In this document: positions 13,201-25,345 of the stretch, piece after piece | Layout: each line of letters opens with the position of its first letter | Position numbering within the stretch: the first letter of the stretch is position 1 | Assembly (NCBI GenBank): GCA_013399115.1 | Contig: VXAA01001306.1 | Coordinates: 30,658 to 94,657, forward strand | Source: Anseranas semipalmata | Lineage: Eukaryota; Chordata; Aves; Anseriformes; Anseranatidae | Length of the DNA stretch: 64,000 nt | Direction of reading: 5' to 3' | The notes under the pieces: generated by a model | What the model saw: the letters and a program-made list of their open reading frames with translations, nothing else | Told to the model about the DNA's origin: nothing | Database searches by the model: none | Position numbers and translations under genes: made by a program

Positions 13201-16200
13201 GCTACTTAGTTCAGTATCTTATTATTTTAAAAAATAATAAAAATCCATGGCTTCTTTTGGAAGCTGTCCATATTTTTCTACAAACATGACTTATAGTTTG
13301 TAGTTTCCAATTGAAAATACTCTGACAAGGACCTCATTTTCTAGGTAGGTTCTCATACCTTTCTGAAAAACTCTGTAAGGTGTTTCAGATAGGAGTTCTA
13401 GGGATGTCCATGGAGTGGACAGTTGTCTCCAGTAAAGGTGTGAACTGTAAGGGAAAGGAGATGATAATCCATTCCCATGGAACAGCAAATGCATTGGCAA
13501 CAGACAGAAAGGACAGAGTGGAGAAGAGCCCCATGCCCTATACCATGGTACAGGCCAACTCATCCGTGACTGTTCTTCTGCTCATGAAGACCTGTCTCCA
13601 TGTAGTTTTCCTATGTTTTACTTGAAGTATTCGTTGTCTAACTTGAGGAGGTGATTTCTAATCTTGCCCACAATTAGTCTGTATATTAAAACAGCCAGTA
13701 GAGAGGAAAGTCAGCACAAGCATGCTACCTCTGTTGGAGACAGCTTAAGACAACCCTACCATCTACCAAGCTTTGAGGTTAAAACCTGAACACAGACAAT
13801 CCAGGCATTTTTCTAGCAATGCCATTCTGTTCTGATTAGACTCTGAGATTCCCCTCCATCCCCACTGTAGTATCTCCCTTCACAGGCTCTAAAGAAAATC
13901 CATGGGAGCCTTTCCTCCACCTGATACAACCGGTGCCCTTCCAACTCCTGCGATGCCAGTCGATCTCACAGATCAAGGTGACAAACTTCCACCTTCTGCA
14001 GAGAACAGTATTTTGGGATGGCAAGGAATGCATTGCAAAGACATGAGACAAAGAGAAAACAACCTACAACACCGTGTAGCAACAAGCTAATATCAGCTTA
14101 GGCCTACTTGCAGGTAGCATGAAATAATTGTGTTCACAGCCACATTGTTATCTTTAGGTAGAATCTTAATGAAACAAAGTTTGTGGGAAAAGGTAGTATC
14201 TTTGATCAGAATAAATGATGAAGCTGGAAAAAAAATACAAGTTTTCAAGCACATAAGGCTTTCTTTGGGTTTGAAATAGGTAAAAGAACACAAGTAAGCT
14301 TAGGATAAACCCCAGGTTAGCTGTGGAAGGGATATGTGTACATGACCACTTACGTTGTTTTCTTTTTGAGCTCACATAAAAACTGACCTCAGTACAAAGT
14401 TTTCACAGGGACAAGTGAAAAACCACAACAAGCTCTCTGGAACCAAAACTCCATAAACTCCAGGGTTATTGTAACTATCTTTCTGGCTTTTTGTGACTAG
14501 AGCACATGGCGTATCCCCTGCCAAACTTCCTGTTGTTCTAAGTAGAAGGTCAAAGTGCTTAGTAAGAAAAGACCTAGCAGATGTGCTTTTGTCAAAATTG
14601 CATTTTTGATCTGGCCATTGGTTTTAGGAATGCCATTCTAATTACTTCATAAAACTTCACTAAGTTTTAATTCTAATTGTGCTTCCAATAATTTACTTCC
14701 AGCCATGTTTGTAATTAGTTTGAGATGTAAAAAAATATTCCCTAAAATCCCTTCTCAGACAACAAAACATCTTCAAAATGTAGCACATACCTTACCACAA
14801 AAATCTCTGTGATACTAGCTCTTACAAATCGTGTTTCTTTGAGACAGACAGAGACAGATTGCAGAAAGAACTCACCCTGAATTCCTGAGAACCTGGAACC
14901 ACAGCTTCACACCCAACCTTCATCTTGATCTGGTATATAGCACTGCTATTCTAGCTACAAATCCAGCCAGTTTTCAGAGGTGTGACCCATCCTCCTCTTT
15001 GCCAGCCAAAACCACTTCCTGCTCCAGGTGCACTCTCTCATGCAGCTGTAAGAACAAACCCTTGGAAGGCAAATCATCTTGCCATGAGGACCATCCTTCC
15101 CAGCTGATTTCAGTTGCATTAGCAAGCCCAATTAACTCTTATTATTCTTCTCCAAGGCTCTCTCAGGTCAATTCCCGATTTTCATCGAGTTATCACATCC
15201 CCATTCTGGTTCGCATAGTTTCAGGGACTCCTTTGCCTATCGGGTATCATTTCTGATTTCTCACCCTGCAATGCCTGAAGTTCTCTTCCAGCAGCAGCCA
15301 CCTGGACTCTCCAGAGCTTTGACACACAGCAAATTAAAACAGTGGTGTAATGGCTCTTTCCCCAAACCCGACAACGTGCTACCTAGATAAGAGCCTACTT
15401 CGCTTATGCCTAGAGCAGGATTCAAATATTCCCTTCTTATAGATTCATTTTTACAGGCAGGGATTCTCAGAAGCAGCACAGAATCTCCATTGGCAAATGA
15501 TTCTTTTTTAGCTATACAAATGTAGCTGTCAGCTTGCAGAGATACGGTTTTAAAAAGCAAGGAGAGGAATGATCTTAGTCCCATGGGTCTGCGTGGGGAA
15601 CACGGGCACTGGCAAACTGTTCACAAGGCAAATGAGTGGAACAGTCAAGCCCAGAAATTTTAAAAAGTTTGAGGAAACCTGCCTGGACATGACATACTAG
15701 TTGAAACCTGCTCTCTCAAGCTCTCCTTTTGTTTTCAGCAGGTCCTGCCACAGTGCACTGGGGGCCTCAGTCGACCCCCTTTCAGATGCTCACCATCCAG
15801 GTCCTGCTCTTCCGCTTGTGCCAGGACAACTGAACATCAAACGTACGTTGGTGTGTCAGCGCGGTTCTGCTAAAAGCCCTGCTCCTTTTCTTTACCATGC
15901 AGTACAGCACGGAGGGAAGAGCATATGGTCCTTGGTTTGCAGCAGAGAGGCTCCTCTCCCTTCAGGGACGCCCGTCTGGCAGACAGTCTCTCTTTTCAGA
16001 TACGGTTTTTCTGGAAGCGATTATCTCTGATTACCCCAGAAGTACCTGATGCTACATTTTGGTAACGAATGCTCAATTTATCCTCTGAATAGGGCATGAC
16101 TCTCCTCAGCTTAAATGCAGAGGATTTCATGACATTCTGCATCCTCCTCTTTCAGATCCTTACCTCACACGAGCACTACTGGTTTGCTTGCTGCCACCAC
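10285..16200. other. Non-coding stretch
   Basis: I see no supportable gene. It holds an A-rich CAAAA-type low-complexity tract (12428-12475) and TA-rich patches near 11900 and 13190-13240. Minus-strand donors lie at the 14871-14880 region (CAGG|GTGAGTTC) and at 16164-16170 (TGAG|GTAAGG); neither belongs to a convincing exon. Open frames are short and lack family resemblance. Confidence 0.55.
12428..12475. repeat. A-rich (CAAAA)n low-complexity tract
   Basis: Imperfect CAAAA/CAAA units on the plus strand, followed by a C-rich stretch. There is no recognisable transposon body beside it. Confidence 0.75.
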
Positions 16201-16264
16201 TATATAAATAGTAAAGAGAGAGAGCTCTGAGGAGCATCCTGGAGAGCTCAGAAGCTTCTCAAGG
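16201..16264 (+). promoter_or_regulatory. Candidate TATA promoter and short first exon
   Basis: TATATAAATA at 16201-16210 matches the TATA-box consensus. About 30-35 bases downstream a CA initiator-like dinucleotide lies at 16235-16236. A strong 5' splice site follows at 16264/16265 (AAGG|GTAAGAGC), so a transcript starting here would have a roughly 30-nt non-coding first exon. The arrangement (TATA, short untranslated exon 1, signal peptide in exon 2) is common in peptide-hormone and secreted-protein genes. A matching acceptor followed by an ATG frame with a hydrophobic leader lies 1.9 kb downstream. The pieces are seen directly; joining them into one gene is inference. On the opposite strand the same TATA block forms part of a pyrimidine-rich acceptor-like site, so coincidence is possible. 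Confidence 0.35.
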
Positions 16265-18197
16265 GTAAGAGCACAATTAATAACCGTATCATGTCAACTA
16301 ATATTCTGGGGAACTTGGATGCTTTTTAAAAGGCAGCCTGGAGTCCGCAAGTCATATTGATATGTTGCCATTTTGGCACTAATTGATGATCTGTCTGAAA
16401 AGAACAAAGCTGCTGCTTTGGTTTTGGTCTCGAGACTGACCACAAACGTTCATGTCCCAAGCCTGCAGGATTTTATTTAGTAACAGAAATACTTTTATTA
16501 CAGCGGTGCCAAGAAGTCAGACTGAAACCATACTGTACTCAAGACACTGCACAGAGGGAAGAGTACAAATAGCCAGAAAAAGAGAGAGATGAGGCAAATT
16601 ACCATTTGGTAAAGCAACGAGTGAAAGAGCACAAGGCTGGTCAGCAGAGCCAGTTAAAGCACTGACAGCTTTTCCCTGTTGTGCTTGTTCTCTGCCAGAG
16701 CCACTTGTGATGTTTTTCGGGGCCTTACCTGGCTTAACAAGCTGCCTTCTTTATTCTTCTGCCTCCCTGGGAAGAACAGACAGTCTAGATTTCTATAGGA
16801 TGAAGGAAGTTGAGAAAAGCTTTCAATTGGGAGTGGGGAAAAGAGAGAGAGGGACAAAGTCCACTTTGGGGTGCAGACAAAGAATTTGGAAAGCCCCATA
16901 TGCTCTCCCCTCTGCCCCTTCTGTGGCTCCATCTGTCCCACACCCTCCCTTCTGCAGAGGAGAGGCCATTCCAGTGTCATTTTCAGACAGGAGCAGGACA
17001 GACATCCCTGGAGTTGCACAAGAGCAGAGACACTAAACGATGCTGAGGAGAACGTGAGCAGGGATATATGATGTGGGTATTCTGGAGCTGGGGAAATGGA
17101 AGAAGATCCACACTATGAGGCAGCTTTTTAGGTAAATCTCTGTAAGATGATCTTGTCTGAGTTCACTTGGGGAAATTCCAGCAGCATAGCCCAAATCAAT
17201 TTATGCTTTACATTTCAGAGAGCTGGCAACAGGAAAAGCCTTGCAGTGTGTGTGTGTAGCAATTTCAAAAGTCAAGCAGCCAGCCCAAACCAGACTCACA
17301 GCTACTGGGCCCCTCATCATCTTGGTGTGGGAGCTCTGACGGAGGGCTCTGACACGTGGGTGTGCTACCAGCTTGCCAGTTATAGGGTCAGTTGCTGAGC
17401 CCATACACTACACCCAGACTGCACTTAGATGTGCCCGGGTATGGGGAGCAGCAGAGCTGCACTTGCGTGGCTTCTTACCCGAACACAGCACTGGTCCAGC
17501 AAGGTAGCTTGGTACCTCTGCCATAACACTGGATATAAGTGAGTTTGTAATTTCAGAGTTCAAGCACTAGAAAAGACATGATATGCTCTTATTCTTTAAG
17601 TAAGACTTAAAAAAAAAAAATCACTTTAAGCAACAAGGCAAATTTGATAGAAGTTTGATGGAAGTGCTTTTCCCAAGCCCTTACAGCCCTCCATAGCAAT
17701 CGGAACGGGATATTCCCGTGCATTCTTGCTGCTTTGGACAAAGCTGGGTAGGTCGCCTGTCGAGCAGCTTCCCACACAGCACCCTCGCTTCCGCAGGGGA
17801 CAAGCAGGAGTGGCAGCCAGCGAACCAGGGAGAAGATCTGAAGGAGATCAGCAGGACACCGCAGGATTATATTATTATGCCAGCCCAGTCATTCAGCCGA
17901 ATACATGTTAAATTCAGCAGCTGGCTCGCGGCCAACCTTCTATTTCTCCTCAAGCCTGAACAGCCACCAGCGGGCTTGCACACAATTGCCCCTGCACCAG
18001 GCAGGCCGGTGCTGTCTGCGCGCGCGCGCGCGCGCTGCCGGGGCTTCCTCTGTACTGCACACAGCCCTCGCCTGAACGACGGCATCTGCCAGAGAGCAGC
18101 GCGAGCCGCGTCCGAGGAGCTGCTCCTGCTCTCCCCCACCCGAGGACAGGAGGTTTGCCTCCAACTGCACCGGAGGGAGGATCGGGCCCCCTTGCAG
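16265..18197 (+). other. Putative intron with GC-rich 3' end
   Basis: If the 16201 promoter model holds, this is intron 1. The right third (about 17718-18197) is GC-rich, with about 23 CpG in the last 260 bases and a pure GC-dinucleotide run. It carries the longest open frame of the window (17718-18230, 170 codons), which I reject as coding. The stretch ends in CCCCCTTGCAG, a usable acceptor. Otherwise I see no gene. Confidence 0.4.
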
Positions 18198-18230
18198 AAC
18201 AAGCGCCTACCAATTAGTGACACTTACTGA
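17950..18230. promoter_or_regulatory. CpG-rich block
   Basis: By hand count about 23 CpG occur in roughly 280 bases, eight of them inside the GC-dinucleotide run at 18018-18035, in otherwise CpG-poor DNA. It may be a small CpG island, or a GC-rich region raised by the simple repeat. It lies immediately upstream of the short ATG frame at 18252. Confidence 0.4.
18018..18035. repeat. (GC)9 dinucleotide run
   Basis: Nine uninterrupted GC units. Alternating GC is the classic Z-DNA-prone sequence, and it is unusual in vertebrate DNA because methylated CpG decays. Confidence 0.9.
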
Positions 18231-18251
18231 TCCTATCTGTGGAGAATCATT

Positions 18252-18410
18252 ATGAAAAATGCAAAGCATTATGCAGCCACTATTAATCTTCTGCTTTTGT
18301 TGCATTTACTCATGGTTTATGGCCCTCCAAGGAGGATAAATGATCAAGGCATGTACTCACATTGTTACTTGTCTATTTGTCTGTGCAACAATACATGTGC
18401 TCAGCACTAA
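18252..18410 (+). CDS. Small ORF with signal-peptide-like start (52 aa)
   Basis: An ATG with A at -3 opens a 52-codon frame ending in TAA. Residues 1-12 are polar with lysines, residues 13-23 are a hydrophobic core (LLLLLHLLMVY), and a Gly-Pro-Pro-Arg-Arg stretch follows. This is the n-, h- and c-region pattern of a secretory leader plus a dibasic pair. The C-terminal half contains five cysteines. An acceptor-like site ends at 18197, 54 bases upstream of the ATG. Possible exon ends inside the frame are weak: CAAG|GCATGT at 18348 would be a GC-type donor. I do not recognise the protein. It may be a secreted micropeptide, the first coding exon of a longer secreted protein, or chance. Confidence 0.25.
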   Translation: MKNAKHYAATINLLLLLHLLMVYGPPRRINDQGMYSHCYLSICLCNNTCAQH

Positions 18411-20521
18411 GTAGAAGTTATTTTTCATGGGGAATGCAGCTTTAAGGCTTTTCAAGGTCAGAAGGCTTTGAGAGAAAAAAAACTTGCAAGTGACTCCAGC
18501 TCATTTGCTGCCAGCTCTTCCTTTTAAAGTTACAACCCACACAAGACCATAAGTGGGCTAAGACTCGAGGAGGAACGGCCACAGGAGTGCTTGTGTGTTT
18601 TTGGCTTTTGCTAGGGTACAGTATGGCACACAGCTGTGTCAGTATGCCTGATAAGGTCACTGCCGCCAAACAACAATTCTTGTTTCGATGTATTTAACAT
18701 AGGTGGAAGACGTGGTTCCTCCCTGCACTTGTAATGTTCAAATCTCTCCTCTCTGGCTTATACAGCTCATTATGAGCAAGAACAGTTCGGTCCAGTTTTG
18801 TTCATGGTAGCAGGGATATATTTCTCCAGGTTAAGTTCTAGCAAATTCAGGCCGTTGTACATTTACAGTGATGTGTAACTAGTCAGCAGACACTAACAAA
18901 TAGCACTAAGAAATGCTCTTTGGCACTGCATGGCTCTGTGCAAGAATGGCCATTTCCATTGTGAACACAGAGTACTTAAAATAATATTAGTCCAAAACTG
19001 GGAAAGCAAAAGCAATATAAATATTTTAGTAGCTGGTACAGAAACTAAATTCTAGCTAAAATGATCAGATTTCCATGTTTACTTTGAAAACATACAGACG
19101 TAAGTGTAAACTTTTTATAAGTTTTTACTCAAAATATAGAAATGTGATATAGTAGGGATGGCACTCTGCAATTTGAAAGACTATAAAGATTAGAAGCGGT
19201 ATTTTTCATCAAATAGTCACATGGCAAAGCACAGCATTTGTCCCTTTCCTACTCAGAGAAACAGAGGCTGAACCTGGTCCAAAGTCAACTGTGTCAATGC
19301 AAGTCTTCCCAGTGACTTCCACAGCTTTTGGGTCTGGCCTGCTATCCTCAAAAGACTATAAATACAAAACATGGCTTCAGCACCATGTCACACAAAACAG
19401 GCAAGTAAAACATGCTGCCAAAGTAGATATCAGGTAATGCCAAACATCTGCTGCTTGAATCCCCCAAACAAAGCTCCATTCATGCAGAGGGTAGTATCAA
19501 ATATTTATAAAACACATAGTCACAGAGGAACTCAGATTCACACCTCCTGATTATCTTTTGTTCTTGTATTTCTTCCTCTCTAAGTCAACCAAAAAGAGCA
19601 AGAGAAATCTGAGAAGATGAATTTTCCCCAGACACTTGTTTAAATGTATTCTTTAAAATAGTTTTGTTTCCAGAGAACTGTTCAGATTGTTCACATTTGC
19701 ATGTATCAGATTCACTGAGTCATTTCCACTGGTGGATCTAGCAGTCATTAAGTTAAAGCAATCTAATCTCAGTAACACAAGATGTGCAAAGAGCAAAGCT
19801 GGTTAAGTATTTGACAATAAATATTCAGACATGATGGAGGACACAGAAAAATATTTTCAGACTACTTAATGACATGATTCAATGCACCTTACCAGGTGAT
19901 AAATGACCACTGTTTGCATAGCAGGTGGTTCGCAGGATATTACCAATGCTGCGCCATGAATACTGTATTGCTAACAGTAAATGTTTTGACATAAAACCAT
20001 ACGTTTATATATAAATCAGACACTACACTCTCAATTATCCACACTGCTAATGGTTCAATCTTTTTAATTGTAGTGAATGGTACCTTGATCAAGTGTTTTG
20101 TCTTTTATAAATCAGAACGGTTCATTTAATACCTCCTTGGGCAATTCATTTACCTTAGTGGAAGTACAGAGATGTGAAAACAGTAGAATTTGGCCTATAA
20201 TGTTCAGAAATGAAGGATTTATCTTAACTGAAAGTGTTCCCTCCTCCAGCTTCATTTATAGCAGGTGCTGGCACTGATACGTTGTCTTTCCAGAGACTCT
20301 ATGGATACCTATAAGCTTTATTTTATATTGTTTGTTACAAAGGTGTAAGGCAAGAGAATCTACCAAGTAGTTCTACTCACTCTTTCAAAGTTACACTGCT
20401 AAAAGCCACATAGCATTTTAGAATCTTATTTCTTTAAATATAAAAATACATTTCTATTTCATTAATTGCTATTCCTGTTTTTGATATTCTGAGTTACCTA
20501 CACTTTCTCCTATTCACTCAC
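18411..20521. other. AT-rich non-coding stretch
   Basis: No open frame of note except near 18442-18669 on the minus strand, which has no splice support. A segment at about 19290-19345 resembles an old interspersed repeat. I see nothing else. Confidence 0.6.
19288..19346. repeat. Possible ancient interspersed-repeat fragment
   Basis: The segment containing CCCAGTGACTTCCACAG and then TTTTGGGTCTGGCC is like a recurring phrase in sauropsid genomes, where a CATTGACTTCAATGGG-type core is followed by a TTTGGATCAGGCC-type end. The resemblance is from memory; family and limits are unknown. Confidence 0.3.
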
Positions 20522-20769
20522 CTATAGCTTCTGTTCTTCTGGACACATGGAGAAAGGCTATTGCTTCCACGCTCTGATGACATGTCATCTTTGCTTCCAG
20601 AGATGACAACTGCCTTGACCTTTCTACCTGACACTTTGCATTGCGCTGCAAGTTCATGTAATTTGCTGTCCACTATCATTTTTGGATTGCACATCTCTTT
20701 CCCTTCATTCCACTGAATCTCTGAGTCTGGAGCTATTTTTTTCTCCCAGATGCCCTGGCTTTTATCCAA
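20522..20769 (-). CDS. Candidate coding exon ending in strong donor
   Basis: A minus-strand frame is open for about 80 codons and stops only two bases into a consensus donor: SYR ends at CTATAG|GTGAGTGA, with the exon end at 20522 in phase 2. The translation has a natural amino-acid mix, including IWEKKIAPDSEIQW, MIVDSKLHELAAQ and SGSKDDMSSERGS, unlike the low-complexity translations elsewhere. No good pyrimidine-tract acceptor lies just upstream, and an in-frame TGA sits about 15 bases above 20769. If real, it would therefore be a first coding exon using the ATG at 20692-20694 (57 codons), or a decayed copy of a coding sequence. I do not recognise the family. It lies on the same strand as the inferred right-edge gene. 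Confidence 0.3.
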
Positions 20770-23700
20770 GCAGATTCTTATTCAGCGGCTTGTGGGTCAT
20801 ATTTCTAGTACCTATATGTGCTGCTGTATCTTTCCTTCATCTTGAGTAGCATCCATATCAAGTCCACTCCGGCATCATATTCATGCTACCAAGCTCTCTT
20901 CCAGATTAGTATAAAAACATTTTAGGCAAGAACAGATAGCATGCAAGTGTGGTATTTCCCACTAGAAATCTCCTTCATCAGCTCCCTGCTTTTATTTCTA
21001 ATTGTTTCTTTCCTTTCTGCCATTCAGCAGCCAAAAGATGCTTACAAATTCCAAAACATTTTAAAATTAAATTTTATGAGTAAGACTTCACCAGAAACCA
21101 CATCAATATCAAGCCAAGTCTTCTTCATCCACAATAATCCAGTTTTCAAGCCAGGATTCATTATCATAGCCCAATATAAAGCACATGATTATGAGTCTGC
21201 TGTGGGTGACATGCTTCAGGGTACCTGCATTGTCTCAAGTGGAAACCTCTGCTATTTGAAAGGAGAGATCGCTACCCCTTTTCCAACAGGGGCCTGAGAC
21301 AAGAAAGCATCTAACAGCAAAGGAGAAGGGACGCTTCAGCACGTTCTCTCTGGAGCAGGAGCAGCATCTCAATGAGAGTGATGGCTCCAGCTGGCCGGAC
21401 TGCACTAACAGCTGCCATGCAAGAGCCACGCACCTTTGCATATAGGCACAGTCCTCTCTTGGGACACACTGGAACTACCATGAACATGTTGAACACGCAT
21501 CCAGATTATGGTAAAGTAAGTCCTACACAGTAATGCTCCAAAAAGTGTCAGAACTACTACGCATCTGCAGAACGTCTTGAAGTGGGTCTGCATGTGCACT
21601 TGTTTTCATTTGGGAAACCCCAAAGGAAGTATGTCTCCCTGCACAAGAGCTGTTCTGGACAGGACTTCACACCAACCCATCTCTGTCCCTTACGTTTCCT
21701 TAGCAGAACATGTGTTGGTGCCTCTTACTGCTGAAAGAATTGGGTGCCTATGTTGGTAGCGGACCAAAGGAAAATACGGAAGGGAAGAGGAGGCTGCTGG
21801 GCCTCAGACCTCCAACTGTTTTGGGAGGATCTGTAATTGTCAGCTGTGGCTGACCTTTCTGGTCATCTCTGCACTGATGCTTCACTTTAAAAAAAAAAGA
21901 GCACAGCCTGCTCCTACTGCTGCCTTCTGTGCTGATCTGCAGTGTTTTTCCATGGTCTTACTAGAGCTTGAAATTATATCTACTAGACAGGAACTGCCAG
22001 GATTTTCAAATTCTGGTATTTCTAAGACATTCACAAAATGCTAGACATGTCTCTCACCTACCTTATACACTCTAGAGGTCAGAAGGAAACCTCAGAAAAG
22101 CATGACAATTCAGAATCAAGAAATAAAAGCTGTTGGACAGTGGAATTTTATTACAGTAATGAAAGTTAGCTGACAGGAATAAATGAACCTCTAACAGCAT
22201 TCTCATGTACACACACATTTTGAAACATAACCAGCAGAGGGAAAAGAGAGCAACAAAAATCCTTTCTCAAAGGCTCCTGTTATATCTTAACTTTTATAAC
22301 TTAAAACCCATACTAGAGAGCAAGACAGTCAGTGGTCCTGCATCATAGCTAGCAGAGCTGCCAGCACAAACCTTCTGTCCTGGCCTTTCTTACACTGCAG
22401 CACACAAGCAGTCTGGTGCTCCAGAGAGAACTGAAGCCACCCGTTTCTGCGTACTGGAGAGTCCCTCACATAGGAGGCCTCTGGTGACAGCAAATGGAGA
22501 TGTGACGCGTGGTGTAGAAAAGAGCTCCTTCCTAAAGCTTTCCTTCCAGCCAAACTCTCCCTCATTCTGCCACTGAGAGATGGTAAAGATCCTGTCACTG
22601 CAAGGTTCAGGTTCCCCTTTCTGCAGAACCACCCTGTGAGGTTTTATCCTTCCTGTCCCAAACTCCTCTCTTTCTACACCTTCCTCCCCCTGAGCTTTCC
22701 ATTACATTGTATTCACCTGAAAGCACTGTAACTGGCTTTGAAACGAGAAGGATGTTCCTCTGACAGGGGTTTTGTGTCTGTTGCTGAAACAGCAGGTTTC
22801 TGCACATTACACGTACAATGCATTGCCAGGTAACAATTAGCAATGCCTACCAGATGGGCCCTAAATTCTGCACTTCATGCACTTGATTCCAACCCCAAAA
22901 TTTAGAGGCCTAGATGGTCCTTTGGGTTACCTTCATCTGGAATCATGTAAATGAGGGATCAGTTAGATACGGTAGGTGTTGCTGGTCAGATCCACTCCTA
23001 TTCCATACCCACTGCCTTGTCTCTGTATCTCTCTGCTTTGCCCTGTGCGTGGAATCAGCCTGCTTCCTGCCTGGACTCCTTCTCTCCTCCGTATCTCAGT
23101 AAGGGCCTGGGTCCACAGATGTCATTACTCAGGCCTGCTTTTCTCTGCACTGTCACTATCGGCATCACCTACAGAAACTACAAGCTGATGTACACTCTTT
23201 CTCTTGTGAATAAAACTTGTAAGTCTCTCCATGTGCTAAACCATCTCATTTAGTTTGCCTCTAGCTCTTCAGCATTAGGTGTCACACAGCAATTAATTCA
23301 TCCTCTATTTCTCACTGCACTGAAGGCTGTACCATATTGAAGTTTGTATCTGAGCAGAGCTAGTAATTCATCAGCACTCCAGTATCTCTATGTACAATGT
23401 GCTCATTTTGCTATAATAGGCTTTTTTAATCTTGCTGACAATTGAAATGTTGATATTGTTAAGGTTAATGACCCACTGATAAATACCAGAAAACACTTTA
23501 ACCCTCAAATAGTTTTTAATCATGGCTGTTGCAAAGTGTGACAAGAATGCTTTGTGCCTAAATAGGCTTTAGAAGCAGTACTTTCTAAATATCTGAAGTC
23601 CCCTTTTACTACCTTTACTACCAAGTGGTTTCTCCTGACAGTTACTAGGCCTGCCTTTGTGCCAGATTCTCTTAGTTTTATTACACTGAGTTTGTGTATG

Positions 23701-24976
23701 AACTGGCTGGCTTTTCTTTCACACTTCTTAATGGTCTACATTGTGTGTTATATGTGCTGAGATGCCTTCAATCTGTAACTTACATGTGATGAAATCAATT
23801 CAATCAGTAAGCAAGCTAATGGAAAGAACCGAAAGCCTGTGAGAGTTTTATTGGGGTACAGTCAACTAAGAGGTACTTTATCGGAGAGATTACATTCAGC
23901 TATAGTGACAGGGTCATAAGAAGGCTAGAAAAACACTGATTTTCACATTTTAACTGTACATATTTTAACACTGGGTTGCTTGTTGGGAGGTGTTTGCATT
24001 ATACTAAGAAAAAGGCATGCCCGGTTAATTCATGTAATCACTAAGCCAGCATGCAGAGAGGGATGGAGAAGTAGTTTCCATTTTTAATTCACATTGTTTT
24101 TTTGCTGGACTTCTTCCAAGCATTGAACCAGCAAAAGAAATATGACGCACTTTACATTGTGTTCTCAGAGATACTGCCCCAGCTCCCTTTAGCCAAAGAA
24201 TATCAATATAGCTTCATTGGAGCCAGAGCAGCACGTGTCTGTCAGCTGATGATCTGACCCTAAACAGAGATTTCTGACTGCATAAGCTCTGTGAAAAAGA
24301 CAGCAGAGATGTATATCACAGTATGCACAGTACAAAGTGATGGGAACACAAGAAGAAAATTCCCATTCAAAGCAAACAATATTTTGCAGCACTGAATGGA
24401 TTCAAGTAGGGAAAAAAAAAACAAGATGTGCAAGTCTCATAAATTACATGTGTATTATCTACATGAGAAAAAAAAAAAAAGCCTTTTGCTTTGGCATTTA
24501 CTGTCCTTGATTTGTCCTGTTAATTCCAAAAAAGAGCGACTGTAAAAACAGGTAGTACTTGCAAACACTTTGAGATGAACCGAGTGTTTCAGAGCATGTG
24601 AGCCAAATGCCACTCCAATCCACGCTCACCTCACGCTGAAGCCAAGCAACTGAGCCAAAGAACAGTGCTGGGGAAGGACAGTGATCTAATGGAAACGGCT
24701 GGAGATATATTACCTCCGCAAGTAAGAGGCTCAGTGAGAAATGACTCTTTGCTATTTGCATTATGAAGTATAGCTCCCCTGGAGAAGTCAAGGTAACCAT
24801 TCTCCCTACAGAGTCTAGCTGATACATCTTCTCTCTGTTCTGAAATAGCCTGTGCTACTCGTGCTAGCAAGAGAGTTCCAGAAAGTGTCCACTTTTGACT
24901 CTGGATTTAATAAGGACTGGACCTGTAGAGCCAAGGCTGAACCTAACAACCTGCACTGCTCAAGTGCAAGTTACAC
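20770..24976. other. Non-coding stretch
   Basis: I see no supportable gene. A 118-codon plus-strand frame at 20941-21297 begins with a hydrophobic segment but has no splice or family support. A13 occurs at 24468-24480. A GC-neutral stretch near 22330-22700 carries overlapping frames on both strands. A plus-strand donor-like GTAAGA occurs near 24725. Confidence 0.55.
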
Positions 24977-25345
24977 GAAGAACATAAGGACCTAGGAACT
25001 GCCCTCCTGGAGAACTGATGGCTCATCCAACCCACGATGCTGTCTCAGCTATTTAAAGAGGGCACACGAGGCTAGTCATCTCTGCACCCCATTTACTTTG
25101 TACTCCACCAAAGCTGTTGCATCAAGGGTGTTATAAGTCACTTGCTTGCTCAGTCCTCTTGGTATCCATTTGTGGACCTTTGGCCTGTGAATTTGTCTAA
25201 TCCCTTTTTGAACCTGTTGTACTTTCTACCTCTACAAACTCCTGTGGCAGCAAGCTCCAGAAATTCACCACCCACTGCGTAAAGAAGCACTTTCTTTTAT
25301 CTATTTTAAACTTTTCCTACTAGCTTCACTGAGGTCTGTGAACAC
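24977..25345 (-). mobile_element. Ancient CR1-family LINE, 3' part
   Basis: In plus orientation the segment begins GAAGAACATAAGGA, the antisense form of the 3' end of an old CR1-type LINE common in turtles, crocodilians and birds. It continues through recognisable blocks: CCCTTTTTGAACCTGTTGTA, then CTGTGGCAGCAAGCTCCAG, then GCGTAAAGAAGCACTTTC, which match the antisense of the reverse-transcriptase frame's C-terminal coding region. It is highly diverged, without intact coding potential, and 5'-truncated as usual for CR1. Boundaries are approximate and the subfamily cannot be assigned without a consensus alignment. Confidence 0.75.

Noticed and set aside
17718..18230. Longest open frame in the window (170 codons, plus strand)
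   Set aside because: It spans a GC-rich block where stops are rare; frames on the opposite strand are also open over 17867-18223. The Ala/Arg repeats come from the GC-dinucleotide run, and no family or start context supports it.
20941..21297. 118-codon plus-strand frame starting with a hydrophobic segment
   Set aside because: AT-rich chance frame. The hydrophobic segment is a by-product of T-rich codons, and no gene context is visible.
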